A DNA stretch of 64,000 nucleotides from Desulfitobacterium sp038181555 (lineage in GTDB: Bacteria; Bacillota; Desulfitobacteriia; Desulfitobacteriales; Desulfitobacteriaceae), in contig NZ_JBBWUA010000008.1 of NCBI RefSeq assembly GCF_038181555.1, forward strand, positions 1-64,000, in the 5' to 3' direction. Positions within the stretch are counted from its first letter, which is position 1, and the number at the start of each line of letters is the position of its first letter. A program made the position numbers and the translations under genes. The notes under the pieces were generated by a model. That model worked only from the letters and a program-made list of their open reading frames with translations. It was not told the origin of the DNA and ran no database searches. Below, in pieces: positions 25,110 to 33,979 of this stretch.

Positions 25110-26804
25110 CTAAAACTTTGTATCGTCCACTTGATTGAGCCAAGCTTCAATAGTTCCGATGACCGATTTAATACATCCATCTTGGAAGGGTGAGATTAAA
25201 TGACCTAGCTTCACCAAATCCAGAAATGACAGGCTTCCGCCAACCTTGCACAAGCCTAAGTAATCCTGCCAAGCCCTCTTACCGTCTTCTCTAGATTTCT
25301 TCCAAAATTGAAAGGCGCAGATCTGGGCAAGGGTGTAGTCAATGTAATAGAAGGGGTTACCGAAGATATGTCCCTGTTGGTGCCAATACCCTCCGCGCTC
25401 CAAATAGTCATTTTCTTCATAATCTCGATGGGGTAGGTATTTCTTTTCTATAGCGCGCCAAGCCGATTTCCTTTGTTGCGCGGTGGCTTCGGGATTTTCA
25501 TAGATAAAATGTTGAAATTCGTCCACTGTTACTCCATAGGGAATAAAGAGTAGCGCCTCACTTAAATGGTTAAAACGATATTTAGCGGCTTCATCTTCAA
25601 AAAATAGCTCCATCCAGGGCCAAGCAAAAAACTCCATACTCATGGAATGAATTTCACAGGATTCGTAAGTCGGCCATTGGTATTCCGGCAGAGTATGATG
25701 GCGGCTCGAATACACTTGAAAGGCATGACCCGCTTCGTGGGTCAAGACATCCACATCACCGAAGGTTCCATTGAAATTCGAAAAGATAAAGGGTGCTTGA
25801 TGTTTGCTGATATAGGTACAATAACCACCGCCAGCCTTCCCTTTTTTGGTGACCAGATCCATAAGCTCGTGATTGACCATATAGGTAAAGAATTCCTCCG
25901 TTTCCGGAGATAATTCCTCGTACATCTTCTTGCCCTGTTCAATAATCCAAGCCGGTTCGCCATGGGGGGTCGGATTCCCTGAATTAAAGCTTATCTTTTC
26001 ATCATAGTAATATAAATCCCGTAAACCCAGACGCAGTCTTTGACGCTCTCGCAAACGGGTTGCTACAGGAACAATATCTTCTTGAACTTGCTTGCGGAAC
26101 TTAGCCACCATTTCCGCATTATAATCGGTGCGCAGCATCCGCGCATAACCCAACCCCACATAATTAGGGTAGCCCAGCTTCTGGGCAATCCGTGTCCGGA
26201 CCTTAACTAATTGATCAAAAATAGAATCCAAGGTTTCTTCATGTTCTGAAAAAAAAGCATATCTTGCTGAAGCAGCTTTTTTACGAAGCTTCCGGTCCGT
26301 AGATTGCAAAAATGGGCCCAAGCCTGATAGATTGCGTTCTTCCCCTTCAAACATGATCTTAGCCGAGGCAATGAGCTTAGTATATTCAGTGGACAATTTA
26401 TTCTCAATCTGCAAATCCTCGATAATCTCCGGTTTAAAGGTCTTTAAGGAGAGTTCGGCCATGCAAAATAGCTGCTGCCCCCATTTTTTCTCTAATTCCG
26501 TGCGGAATGGGGAATCCAGCAAAACCTGATAAAATTCCGAAATCAGTCCCTGGTAGAGAGGTGAATTCTCGTCAAAGAACTCCTGCTCCCGCTCATAATA
26601 GGCATCATTTGTATCGATCGTTTGACGTATCGAAGCAATCTGCATCATGGAGTCAAACTCTCCACGCAAGCTATTCAGCTTAACAAGGATGTCATCCTGC
26701 ACTTGAAACTGATCCGCTTCTTTAAATTGCTCTAGAAGATTCCGGAATTCTCCTTGGTAATTCTCCATATCAGGACGTGCATAAGGAAAATCTTGAAATT
26801 TCAT
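25110..26804 (-). CDS. M3 family oligoendopeptidase
   Basis: The protein has 564 residues and the M3 zinc motif HEAGHAF near residue 352, with a helical architecture throughout, matching PepF/Pz-peptidase-like oligoendopeptidases. It cleaves short peptides in the cytoplasm. No signal peptide is seen. It is the first gene of an operon with the PaaI thioesterase and the amidohydrolase; gaps are 14 and 12 bases. The start is ATG with a weak GGTGGGGG-type site. Confidence 0.9.
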   Translation of the reverse strand: MKFQDFPYARPDMENYQGEFRNLLEQFKEADQFQVQDDILVKLNSLRGEFDSMMQIASIRQTIDTNDAYYEREQEFFDENSPLYQGLISEFYQVLLDSPFRTELEKKWGQQLFCMAELSLKTFKPEIIEDLQIENKLSTEYTKLIASAKIMFEGEERNLSGLGPFLQSTDRKLRKKAASARYAFFSEHEETLDSIFDQLVKVRTRIAQKLGYPNYVGLGYARMLRTDYNAEMVAKFRKQVQEDIVPVATRLRERQRLRLGLRDLYYYDEKISFNSGNPTPHGEPAWIIEQGKKMYEELSPETEEFFTYMVNHELMDLVTKKGKAGGGYCTYISKHQAPFIFSNFNGTFGDVDVLTHEAGHAFQVYSSRHHTLPEYQWPTYESCEIHSMSMEFFAWPWMELFFEDEAAKYRFNHLSEALLFIPYGVTVDEFQHFIYENPEATAQQRKSAWRAIEKKYLPHRDYEENDYLERGGYWHQQGHIFGNPFYYIDYTLAQICAFQFWKKSREDGKRAWQDYLGLCKVGGSLSFLDLVKLGHLISPFQDGCIKSVIGTIEAWLNQVDDTKF

Positions 26805-26860
26805 CTCTCAACCCCCACCTAAAGCTAACTGGCATCATCTAAAACAGGTCTATTTCTTTC

Positions 26861-27490
26861 TTAATTTGTTAGACCCAAAGCATTCTTTGCCAACTGATCA
26901 ACATAATCGTTGAATTCATTGCCACTATGGGCTTTTACTTTTTCAAAGCTATAGATCCCACGATATTGGTTCATCATTTTGGCATAAGCCTGAGTAAATT
27001 CGTTTTTTGCTTGCCATTCTCCCGTAGCCCAATGAGCGATCCCAGCGTAATCATGAAGAATGCGGATTGTAACGCCAAGCTGTGACGCTTTTTTTACCGC
27101 ATAGAGAGCTGCGGCAATCTCGCCCGCCACGTTACGCATGGTTGCTGCCGAAGGATTCTTACCCACATCGCTGGCTTCATAATGAACCTTACCCTCTTTG
27201 ACAAAAGCATAGGCCCAGGCATACTGGCCATTTACAAAACTTCCATCCGTATAGACTTCATAATCCGCCGAAAAAGATTTACTCTCCGACTTTAACTCGT
27301 CACTGCCTGTGGAACTCTGGAACAGTGATTCCCCATCATACCATGCTTGAGCCTCTTCTCGAGTGGGAAAGGATTTATAAACCGCTCCCGAATAGCCATG
27401 GATGGCTTTTTTGCACGTTTCCCAAGAGGTGAATACTCCCTTTTCCCGACCATCACGGACGGCGTAAAACTTCTGTTTTTGATTCCCCAT
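26861..27490 (-). CDS. Ribonuclease H with viroplasmin N-terminal domain
   Basis: The protein has 209 residues. A viroplasmin/RNase HI-binding domain (about 5-50, KFYAVRDGREKGVFTSW) that grips RNA-DNA hybrids is joined to an RNase H domain from about residue 75. Catalytic acidic residues are visible: YTDGSF (Asp), GEIAAAL (Glu), LHDYAGI (Asp), and the last in DYVDQLAK. It removes RNA from hybrids during replication and repair. The start is ATG after GAGG. It lies 70 bases after the 117-residue hypothetical gene. Confidence 0.92.
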   Translation of the reverse strand: MGNQKQKFYAVRDGREKGVFTSWETCKKAIHGYSGAVYKSFPTREEAQAWYDGESLFQSSTGSDELKSESKSFSADYEVYTDGSFVNGQYAWAYAFVKEGKVHYEASDVGKNPSAATMRNVAGEIAAALYAVKKASQLGVTIRILHDYAGIAHWATGEWQAKNEFTQAYAKMMNQYRGIYSFEKVKAHSGNEFNDYVDQLAKNALGLTN

Positions 27491-27560
27491 GAAAAATATT
27501 CCTCATCTGTTTACTTTTTCTTCAATGGTAACACAGGGGTGGACTACGCCGCAATATATC

Positions 27561-27914
27561 TTAATTAGCGGCTTCCTTGAGATCCTCAGCTATTTGATCG
27601 AGAAGTTTATTCATCTCCTGCTCCACTTCCAAGGTCTCCATATCGCACCACTCACCCCAAAAACCTTCATGGTCTGTAAAAATTCGGTATAAAGGAACTT
27701 CTTCCTTGAGCATGATTTCCTTGGCTTCCTCAGGTAAGCTGTCGCTTATCTTAGTGGCAATGTTCATAGCCAAGCAGAGGGTATCTTCATTTTTGGACAA
27801 CTGCTCAATGACTTCAAATCCGACTCCTGAGGGTGCCCCTTGCTCATAGTAAAAGCTCATAATCAGGCTATCCTGATTCTGCTGGTTTTCCGATCGCACT
27901 TGGTTTTCTTCCAC
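27561..27914 (-). CDS. Hypothetical acidic protein, 117 residues
   Basis: This soluble, strongly acidic protein begins MEENQVRSENQQNQ and has no motif or membrane segment I recognise. The start is GTG, after AGGGAGG with good spacing. It lies just upstream of the RNase H gene in the same direction, perhaps cotranscribed. A C-terminal helix rich in Glu and Leu suggests dimer or partner binding (inference). Confidence 0.65.
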   Translation of the reverse strand: MEENQVRSENQQNQDSLIMSFYYEQGAPSGVGFEVIEQLSKNEDTLCLAMNIATKISDSLPEEAKEIMLKEEVPLYRIFTDHEGFWGEWCDMETLEVEQEMNKLLDQIAEDLKEAAN

Positions 27915-27985
27915 AATGATTCCTCCCTATCCTTATTTGCTTTAGTTTATCCTTAGGGAGTTGTTTTCACTCGTTGCAGCATAAG

Positions 27986-28885
27986 CTAAGCTAGCAGCTC
28001 CAAGGTATAGCTTAGTCCCATACCAAGGGAACCCACCAAGCCAAAATAGAGAATGGCAAACTGAACCCGCTCCTTCAAGGGCACCTCATAATAGACCGAT
28101 AGTTCATGGCGCTTCTTCCAGAGATTATAGACCTGAAAGAAGCCTAAGAATACAACGATTAAGAGAATGGGGTTAAAGGACCGAAGCATTAGATAGATTA
28201 ATACGGGGAGACCGACGAGCCAAAGATAGGGAGAAACGGCACCCACAATTCGGCCTCCATCCAAGGGATGGACGGGAAGAAGGTTAAATATATTGAGAAG
28301 AAACCCGACATAAGCGAGAACTAAGGCCAGTTCATACCCTGTTAACCAATAGAAGAACAAACAGAGCACCGCCGCGAGACTGCCGAAGAGGGGGCCTCCA
28401 TAGCCAACCTGAGCTTCCATAACTGCATCTCTGGGGGTCTCCTTCATCCCTATGAGAGCACCCACAAAGGGAATAAAGACGGGGCCTGATACTGCTAACC
28501 CCACCCGCTTGGCTGTGAGATAATGTCCCATTTCATGCACAAAAAGCAATGCGACAAATCCTAACGCAAATTTTGCACCATAAAAAACGGCATATATCCA
28601 GACCGTAGCGAACATCGATACTGCGGTTGTGGCAAATTTGCTCAGCTTAAGAAAGACAAAGAGAAACTTCAGCTTCGATAAAAGAAATACGATCAGAAAC
28701 TTCCCCTTCATCAAAATAGCTACGAGAAAGGCAGCTACTGCCATTAAACCCTTCTTACGTTCTTTCTGGGGAGCCATGCTTTGATCAGCCAGAAATCCCT
28801 CATCTTCTCCCTCTGGAGATGCTACTATCTTAACTTCATTCAATTCCTCTCGCCGATAAGGATCACCTTGACCCAGCCAATTCAC
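27986..28885 (-). CDS. Site-2 protease (M50) family membrane metalloprotease
   Basis: The protein has 299 residues. The zinc motif HEMGH near residue 117 and the second ligand motif HPLDGG (NxxPxxPLDGG variant) near 208 identify an M50 protease. There are about six hydrophobic segments and a soluble N-terminus of about 45 residues. Such proteases cut membrane-bound regulators. The GTG at 28885 has no good ribosome binding site. The frame stays open about 26 codons further upstream without any ATG, GTG or TTG, and the only strong site (AAGGAGA) lies before an ATC codon near 28954, so the true start is uncertain. Confidence 0.85.
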   Translation of the reverse strand: MNWLGQGDPYRREELNEVKIVASPEGEDEGFLADQSMAPQKERKKGLMAVAAFLVAILMKGKFLIVFLLSKLKFLFVFLKLSKFATTAVSMFATVWIYAVFYGAKFALGFVALLFVHEMGHYLTAKRVGLAVSGPVFIPFVGALIGMKETPRDAVMEAQVGYGGPLFGSLAAVLCLFFYWLTGYELALVLAYVGFLLNIFNLLPVHPLDGGRIVGAVSPYLWLVGLPVLIYLMLRSFNPILLIVVFLGFFQVYNLWKKRHELSVYYEVPLKERVQFAILYFGLVGSLGMGLSYTLELLA

Positions 28886-29041
28886 TTGACCTGAAGGCGG
28901 TAAAGAATCGCTTTTGTTATGCTCGTGGTTTAACTTATCGATTTTCCTTCTCTCCTTTTCTTTTTATCCACCATTATCTAGATTACATACTCTAGACTCT
29001 ATCCTTTTGGCTCCACATTTTTCTTCATCAAGGGAATAACT

Positions 29042-31363
29042 CTATTCTCTCCAGAACCCTTCCAGGATGGGCTGGATCTGATTATTATCTTGGAGGTAGT
29101 GGACATCCTTCCAGTCCTTAGGGAAAAGCCGCTTATAGGTCAATCGCGTAAATCTCTCATCAATTAAGAGAATAACTCCGCGATCCTGTTCCGTCCTTAT
29201 CACTCTTCCACAGGCTTGGAGCACCTTATTCATCCCCGGGTACATATAAGCATATTCAAAACCCTGGCGATTGTATTCTTGAAAGTAATTGCGGATGAGA
29301 TCCCGCTCGAGACCAAGCTGAGGAAGTCCGACACTGACGATGATTGCTCCGGACAGGCGGTTTCCGGTGAGATCAATCCCTTCCCCGAATACTCCCCCCA
29401 GTAAGGCTAAGCCGACGAGACTTTCTTGGGGATCAGCTCGAAAAGCTTCTAGAAATTCCTCACGATTTTCCTCTGTCATCCCGTAAGTTTGGGGTAAGAG
29501 CTTGAGCTCTGGGTGAAGCATCCTCAAGCGTTCCTGAACACGCTCAAGATACTCATAGGAGGGAAAGTAGACTAGGTAATTGCCCCTTCTGCTTAACACA
29601 AGCTTCGCAATAGCTTCTACGATAGCATCCAAGGACATCGAACGTTGATTATATTTAGTGGAGATGTGTTTCTGAAGCATGACACAGAGATTATGCGGCG
29701 GAAATGGAGAAGCTAATTGCAACTTATACGAGGTTTTTTCTCCCCCTAAAATTTTAATAAAATACTCTAAGGGGCTTAAGGTTGCAGAGAAAAAAATCGC
29801 CGCACGCCCCTTGTTTAAGACCTCACTTAACCGCTTTGCAGGATCTACACAAAAAAGCTTTACCCGGTAGTCTTGTTCTGTACTCTGAAAATACGTCAGA
29901 TAGTGTTCATCATAGCTTTCTGCTGTCCGCAAAAAAGCCTGAATATTAAAATACAGCTCTGTTAATTTCTCTTTCCAGGGGGAGTTTTCCTCTTTCTTAA
30001 AGATCTTCTCCGCTTCATTGACAACTCGTTCCAAGGATGAGTACAAGGAGGTGGGAGCGTCTCCTGTTACCTCAAGTCCTTGTTTTTTAAGCTTGAGAAG
30101 ATTCTTATTTACCGTCTGCAGGCGTTTTCCGAGAACCGGTTCTTCCTCTTGGACAAGATTTTTAACCTGCAAGAAATCTTCCTTATTGATTTCTGCAGAA
30201 AACATCTCCCGCGCTCGATCCACAAGATTATGAGCTTCATCAATCAAGAAAGTGTAGGCTCCACCTTCAAGAAAAAAGCGTTTGAGAAAAACTCTTGGGT
30301 CAAATACATAATTATAGTCGCAAATGACGAAATCCGCCCAATTGGATAACTCCAAGGAGAATTCAAAGGGACAGATAGCATGAGCCCTAGCAATAAGCTC
30401 AATATGCTCTCTGTTCCAAACATTAGCTTGAAAAATATCCGCCAACCCCGAACCTAGTCGGTCATAATACCCTTTGGCAAAGCTGCAATCTTCCGGAGTA
30501 CAATCACAACCGGGATTAAAGCATATCTTGTCCTTGGCCGTAAGGGTAAGTCTCTTGAGAGACAAGCCTTGGTGCTCGAGCATTGATAAAGTGCTTTCGG
30601 CAACGGTACGGGTGATGGTTTTAGCTGTCAGATAAAAGATCGGTGTCTCTTCACCTTCGAGAAGAGTTTTTAAGGCCGGAAAAATCGTCCCCAGTGTTTT
30701 GCCAATACCCGTGGGGGCCTGGGCATACAGCCTTTTTCCTTCTTTAATCGTTTTATAGACAGCAACGACGAGCTCTCTTTGACCCTTACGATAAGAAGGA
30801 TAGGGAAATTCCAGCTGGGCTATGCTCTCATTGCGAAGCTGCGCCCAAGCAGAAAGACGATTTGCCCATGCACAATAGCGTTCTACCAGATCAGTAAAGA
30901 AGCTCGCCAATTCCTCATAGCTAAATAGCTTTTTAAACTCCTTTGTTTCGTGAGTCTCTAGGTGGATATAGGTTAATTGAACCTCGATTTGAGCCAATTC
31001 TTCATGACTCGCCAATATATAAGCATAGCACTGAGCTTGCGCCCAGTGCAAAATACTGTAGGATGGGTCGATTAAGTCTAACTCCAGTGAAGTCGATTTA
31101 ATTTCTTCGACCACAACTCCCGATTCACTTCGAAAGATTCCATCCGCCCGCCCATGAATTTCTAAGCTGAGTTCGCCTTGGTGATAAATTGTCTGTAAAG
31201 TGACTTCAGGTTGATAATCTTCCCCGCGTTGCCTCTGCAGGATCTGATGAGCATGGGTCCCTTCGACTAACCTCGTAGCACTTCTAAAGCCTGTTTGCAA
31301 ATCACCCTGTCTTAAGACGAACTCTACCAGGTTTCGAACAGAAACCCTTTGTTTTTTGTCCAA
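29042..31363 (-). CDS. DinG/XPD-like helicase fused to a PD-(D/E)XK nuclease domain
   Basis: The protein has 773 residues. The N-terminal part (about 1-175) has a PD-(D/E)XK pattern (HGRADGIF, then VVEEIKST). The helicase core has PTGIGKT near residue 215, DEAH in LIDEAHNL near 375, and a cysteine set (CFNPGCDC...CSF) near 280-295 that fits an XPD-type iron-sulfur cluster. A C-terminal Helicase_C_2 domain ends with GRVIRTEQDRG. Fused nuclease-helicases of this kind are thought to act in DNA repair. The start is TTG with a GGGAG site, 16 bases after the aminotransferase gene, probably the same operon. Confidence 0.88.
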   Translation of the reverse strand: MDKKQRVSVRNLVEFVLRQGDLQTGFRSATRLVEGTHAHQILQRQRGEDYQPEVTLQTIYHQGELSLEIHGRADGIFRSESGVVVEEIKSTSLELDLIDPSYSILHWAQAQCYAYILASHEELAQIEVQLTYIHLETHETKEFKKLFSYEELASFFTDLVERYCAWANRLSAWAQLRNESIAQLEFPYPSYRKGQRELVVAVYKTIKEGKRLYAQAPTGIGKTLGTIFPALKTLLEGEETPIFYLTAKTITRTVAESTLSMLEHQGLSLKRLTLTAKDKICFNPGCDCTPEDCSFAKGYYDRLGSGLADIFQANVWNREHIELIARAHAICPFEFSLELSNWADFVICDYNYVFDPRVFLKRFFLEGGAYTFLIDEAHNLVDRAREMFSAEINKEDFLQVKNLVQEEEPVLGKRLQTVNKNLLKLKKQGLEVTGDAPTSLYSSLERVVNEAEKIFKKEENSPWKEKLTELYFNIQAFLRTAESYDEHYLTYFQSTEQDYRVKLFCVDPAKRLSEVLNKGRAAIFFSATLSPLEYFIKILGGEKTSYKLQLASPFPPHNLCVMLQKHISTKYNQRSMSLDAIVEAIAKLVLSRRGNYLVYFPSYEYLERVQERLRMLHPELKLLPQTYGMTEENREEFLEAFRADPQESLVGLALLGGVFGEGIDLTGNRLSGAIIVSVGLPQLGLERDLIRNYFQEYNRQGFEYAYMYPGMNKVLQACGRVIRTEQDRGVILLIDERFTRLTYKRLFPKDWKDVHYLQDNNQIQPILEGFWRE

Positions 31364-31379
31364 GACCTGCTACTCCCTT

Positions 31380-32672
31380 TTATTCTAAATCTTTAGTACC
31401 TCGATAGATATACTCAAATAGTTCTTCCAGGTCTTCTTTTTCTACGCAGGAAAAAGCGACACGAATATCTGATTCACCCAAGGCAATAACGCCCACCCCA
31501 TACTCTTGAAGTAAATGCAGTCTTAATTGCTCTGCCTTTACCCCTCCTTTAAGCTTGAGGCACATAAAATAGCCGGAATTAAAGGGATAATAGTCCCAAA
31601 GCTCTTGATATTGACCGCTCTTTAATATCTCTTTGACCTTTAAGGCTCTGCCTTCCATGATCATGTACTTTTCTTGTTTTTGTTTCTCATAGTCGGGAGA
31701 CTCCAAAGCATGAAGAACAAAGGTCTGCGCAGGGTGTGACGCATTGGAAATAGTGCCACGAATAATGGCTTTTGCCTTATTCTCTAAGCACTCGCAAACA
31801 ACGGAACTGGCATCCGCAAAGGTGATAAAGCCCACCCGGAAGCCCCATACATACTCTTCCTTGGTAGGGCCATCGACTTTAACAGCTAAAATGCGGGGAT
31901 GGATATTAGCAATACGACCAAAGAGCGATTCTTTAATAGAATCCTCGTAGAAGAGACCGAAGTAGGCATCATCAGCTATTACCACCAGGTTAATCCCTTG
32001 ATCAGCGACTTCCAGCAAGGCATCAATAATGGCTTGGGCTTCTTGTTCAACAGGGGTATAACCGGTAGGATTATTCGGGAAATTGAGGAGCAGGACCGCC
32101 TTGCCTTGCTCTTTTTGAGCCAGCAAGGCTTCTTTCATACTCTGAGCATTGAACCTTCCGTCTTCTGCAAAAAAGCTAAAGTTTTTAATTTTGGCATCCC
32201 GACGGGTCCCAAAAATCATGGTATAGTTACCCCAGATTTTATCGGGAAGAACTAAAGTATCATCAGGATTCAAAAAAAGATCGGCAGCGATGCTTAATCC
32301 ATGAGTTAAGGCATTGGTCACAATCGGTAGCGTAAAGGTTTTCCCCTGCAGTGAAGGGTTATCTTTAAGGATCTTTTCTCTCCAGATTGCTCTAAGCTTG
32401 GGTTTTCCGGCAGGCGGTGCATAAGTATAAATATCTTGAGGGTTGTACTCGGATAGGGTATCCTGAATAACCGATAAATACATAGGTTGCCCTTTTTCCG
32501 TAGCCATTCCGATCGTAGCATTAAAGCGATAAGCCTTTTCCTTGGCTTCATCGGTCTGAGTCAAGATCCCTTTAGGATAATACAAGTTTCTTCCTAAATC
32601 TGAGAGGAGCTCGTATACATGAGGATTTTCTTGCTCAATCTGCTCATTGAGTTCCCTAGCGATATCATGCAT
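31380..32672 (-). CDS. Pyridoxal-phosphate aminotransferase, class I/II fold
   Basis: The protein has 430 residues and fold-type I features: NFPNNPTGYTP near 197-207, an ADDAYFG stretch near 235, and a VDGPTKEEYVWGFRVGF region near 285 that carries the likely PLP lysine and the arginine for substrate carboxylate. Substrate is not clear; an amino acid aminotransferase is the safe call. The start is ATG after GGAAGG. It is followed at 16 bases by the nuclease-helicase gene, with no evident functional link. Confidence 0.85.
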   Translation of the reverse strand: MHDIARELNEQIEQENPHVYELLSDLGRNLYYPKGILTQTDEAKEKAYRFNATIGMATEKGQPMYLSVIQDTLSEYNPQDIYTYAPPAGKPKLRAIWREKILKDNPSLQGKTFTLPIVTNALTHGLSIAADLFLNPDDTLVLPDKIWGNYTMIFGTRRDAKIKNFSFFAEDGRFNAQSMKEALLAQKEQGKAVLLLNFPNNPTGYTPVEQEAQAIIDALLEVADQGINLVVIADDAYFGLFYEDSIKESLFGRIANIHPRILAVKVDGPTKEEYVWGFRVGFITFADASSVVCECLENKAKAIIRGTISNASHPAQTFVLHALESPDYEKQKQEKYMIMEGRALKVKEILKSGQYQELWDYYPFNSGYFMCLKLKGGVKAEQLRLHLLQEYGVGVIALGESDIRVAFSCVEKEDLEELFEYIYRGTKDLE

Positions 32673-32857
32673 GAGATTTCTTCCTTTCCCTCTGGCACAT
32701 CCTTAGTCTGATGTTCTATATTATTCAACAAATAAACGCTCTGATCTCCTAATGTGTATATTATTCTATCTAAAGATCCCTTTATGATTCGATACAAACT
32801 CAAAAAGTTCCTCCCCAATTACACGAGTATATAGAATACATGATCAATACAAAGGAA

Positions 32858-32883
32858 TGACGGCTGACACTCGGCAACCGTCA
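32858..32883 (-). terminator. Hairpin after the Toprim gene
   Basis: TGACGG pairs with CCGTCA around a 14-base loop, a few bases past the Toprim stop. The T-tract is interrupted, so this is a moderate terminator call. Confidence 0.5.
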
Positions 32884-32888
32884 CTACC

Positions 32889-33233
32889 TTAGATATTTTC
32901 TTCTGAATGAATTTCCTTAACCTCAAAATGAGCATGTGCTAATACCTGAGCAAGCACTTCTAAAGGTGTCGTGGCAACTTCACGATACATACGTTGAGTG
33001 TATAAATGACGAATATTCGGCAGCTCTTGTTGGAGATTTTTACGGATCTTTTCTCCCGAGTCATCGGCATCCACCAGAAGATACACTTCTGACTCCTCAA
33101 GCTGGGTTGCCCATTCTTCAATCTTTTCATAACTTATGGTTCCATGACTACAGAGTATTTCGACGGGTTCTGCTAAAATCTCCTGGAGACGTTCTTTATC
33201 TGTTTTTCCCTCGACGATAATAATTTTAGACAT
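32889..33233 (-). CDS. Stand-alone Toprim-domain protein
   Basis: The protein has 114 residues that form essentially one Toprim domain: IIIVEGKTDKERL with Glu8, and LLVDADDSGEK with Asp55 and Asp57, the metal-binding acids. Toprim domains cut or join nucleic acid phosphodiesters in primases, topoisomerases and RNase M5. Here no partner domain is present. It is shorter than RNase M5 (about 180 residues), so that identity is unlikely. The start is ATG after GGAGG. It is a single gene between terminators. Confidence 0.8.
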   Translation of the reverse strand: MSKIIIVEGKTDKERLQEILAEPVEILCSHGTISYEKIEEWATQLEESEVYLLVDADDSGEKIRKNLQQELPNIRHLYTQRMYREVATTPLEVLAQVLAHAHFEVKEIHSEENI

Positions 33234-33264
33234 CCTATTTCCTCCAGTCCCACTAATTTATTGG

Positions 33265-33291
33265 AAAAAGACCTAAACACAGCGTTAGGTC
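33265..33291 (-). terminator. Intrinsic terminator of the exonuclease operon
   Basis: GACCTAA pairs with TTAGGTC across an 8-base loop, followed on the minus strand by TTTTT. It lies 36 bases past the exonuclease stop. Confidence 0.8.
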
Positions 33292-33326
33292 TAGGATGGC
33301 TAAAAAGTCCTTAGCTTCATACATTT

Positions 33327-33956
33327 TCAAACAATATTTATATTTTTCTGGGAAATGATCTCCGCAATTCTTTTCTCACTTTGGACTGAGTACTCTTCAT
33401 TCATTGGGGCTGACCAGCCCTCACTCATCATTTTCCCCATGACCTGTGCGGCATTGATAGCATCATCCAAAGCGGAATGGAGAATCCCGATCTGCTCGAT
33501 AGCATTCTCCTCGATGGCCTTTTTTAAAGACAACAAACGCTCAAGCGAACGATAATCCTTGTACTGTTCCGCTAAATCAATGTAGTTATCCCAGATGAAC
33601 GGATAAGCCAAACCATATTTTTCACACACATTACCCAAGACTTTGCGATCCGCATCCCCCCAAGCAACTACATAAGTATCACGACGGGGTGCCAGTTCTT
33701 GAAGGTGGCTAATCGCCTCTTCCAAGCTAACCCCATGATCCACATCCTCTTGACGAATACCCGTAATCCCATAGCTTTCCTCTGCTAAACGAGGCCAAAA
33801 TCGCGGTTTCACAAAAGCACTATAGGTCTTATCCCCTAATTTACCATTACTATCAAGAACAATGGCACCTACTTCAATAATTTCCGAAAACCAAGCCCTG
33901 GGCTTACCATAGCTACGGGGCACGGAAAACTCAAAATCCACTACCAAAAAATCCAT
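33327..33956 (-). CDS. DnaQ-like 3'-5' exonuclease
   Basis: The protein has 209 residues and a DEDD exonuclease fold: VVDFEFS (Asp and Glu) at the N-terminus, a middle motif around YVVAWGDADRKVL, and LHSALDDAINAAQV near 160 for the last His and Asp. KapD/Snipper-type enzymes of this kind trim RNA or DNA 3' ends. It lies 23 bases downstream of the M48 protease gene, so they are probably cotranscribed. The start is ATG. Confidence 0.88.
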   Translation of the reverse strand: MDFLVVDFEFSVPRSYGKPRAWFSEIIEVGAIVLDSNGKLGDKTYSAFVKPRFWPRLAEESYGITGIRQEDVDHGVSLEEAISHLQELAPRRDTYVVAWGDADRKVLGNVCEKYGLAYPFIWDNYIDLAEQYKDYRSLERLLSLKKAIEENAIEQIGILHSALDDAINAAQVMGKMMSEGWSAPMNEEYSVQSEKRIAEIISQKNINIV

Positions 33957-33979
33957 TATGCAATCTCCACTCCTTAAAA

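Noticed and set aside
32673..32888. T-box or other riboswitch before the aminotransferase
   Set aside because: I searched for a T-box-type conserved core and specifier hairpin and found none.
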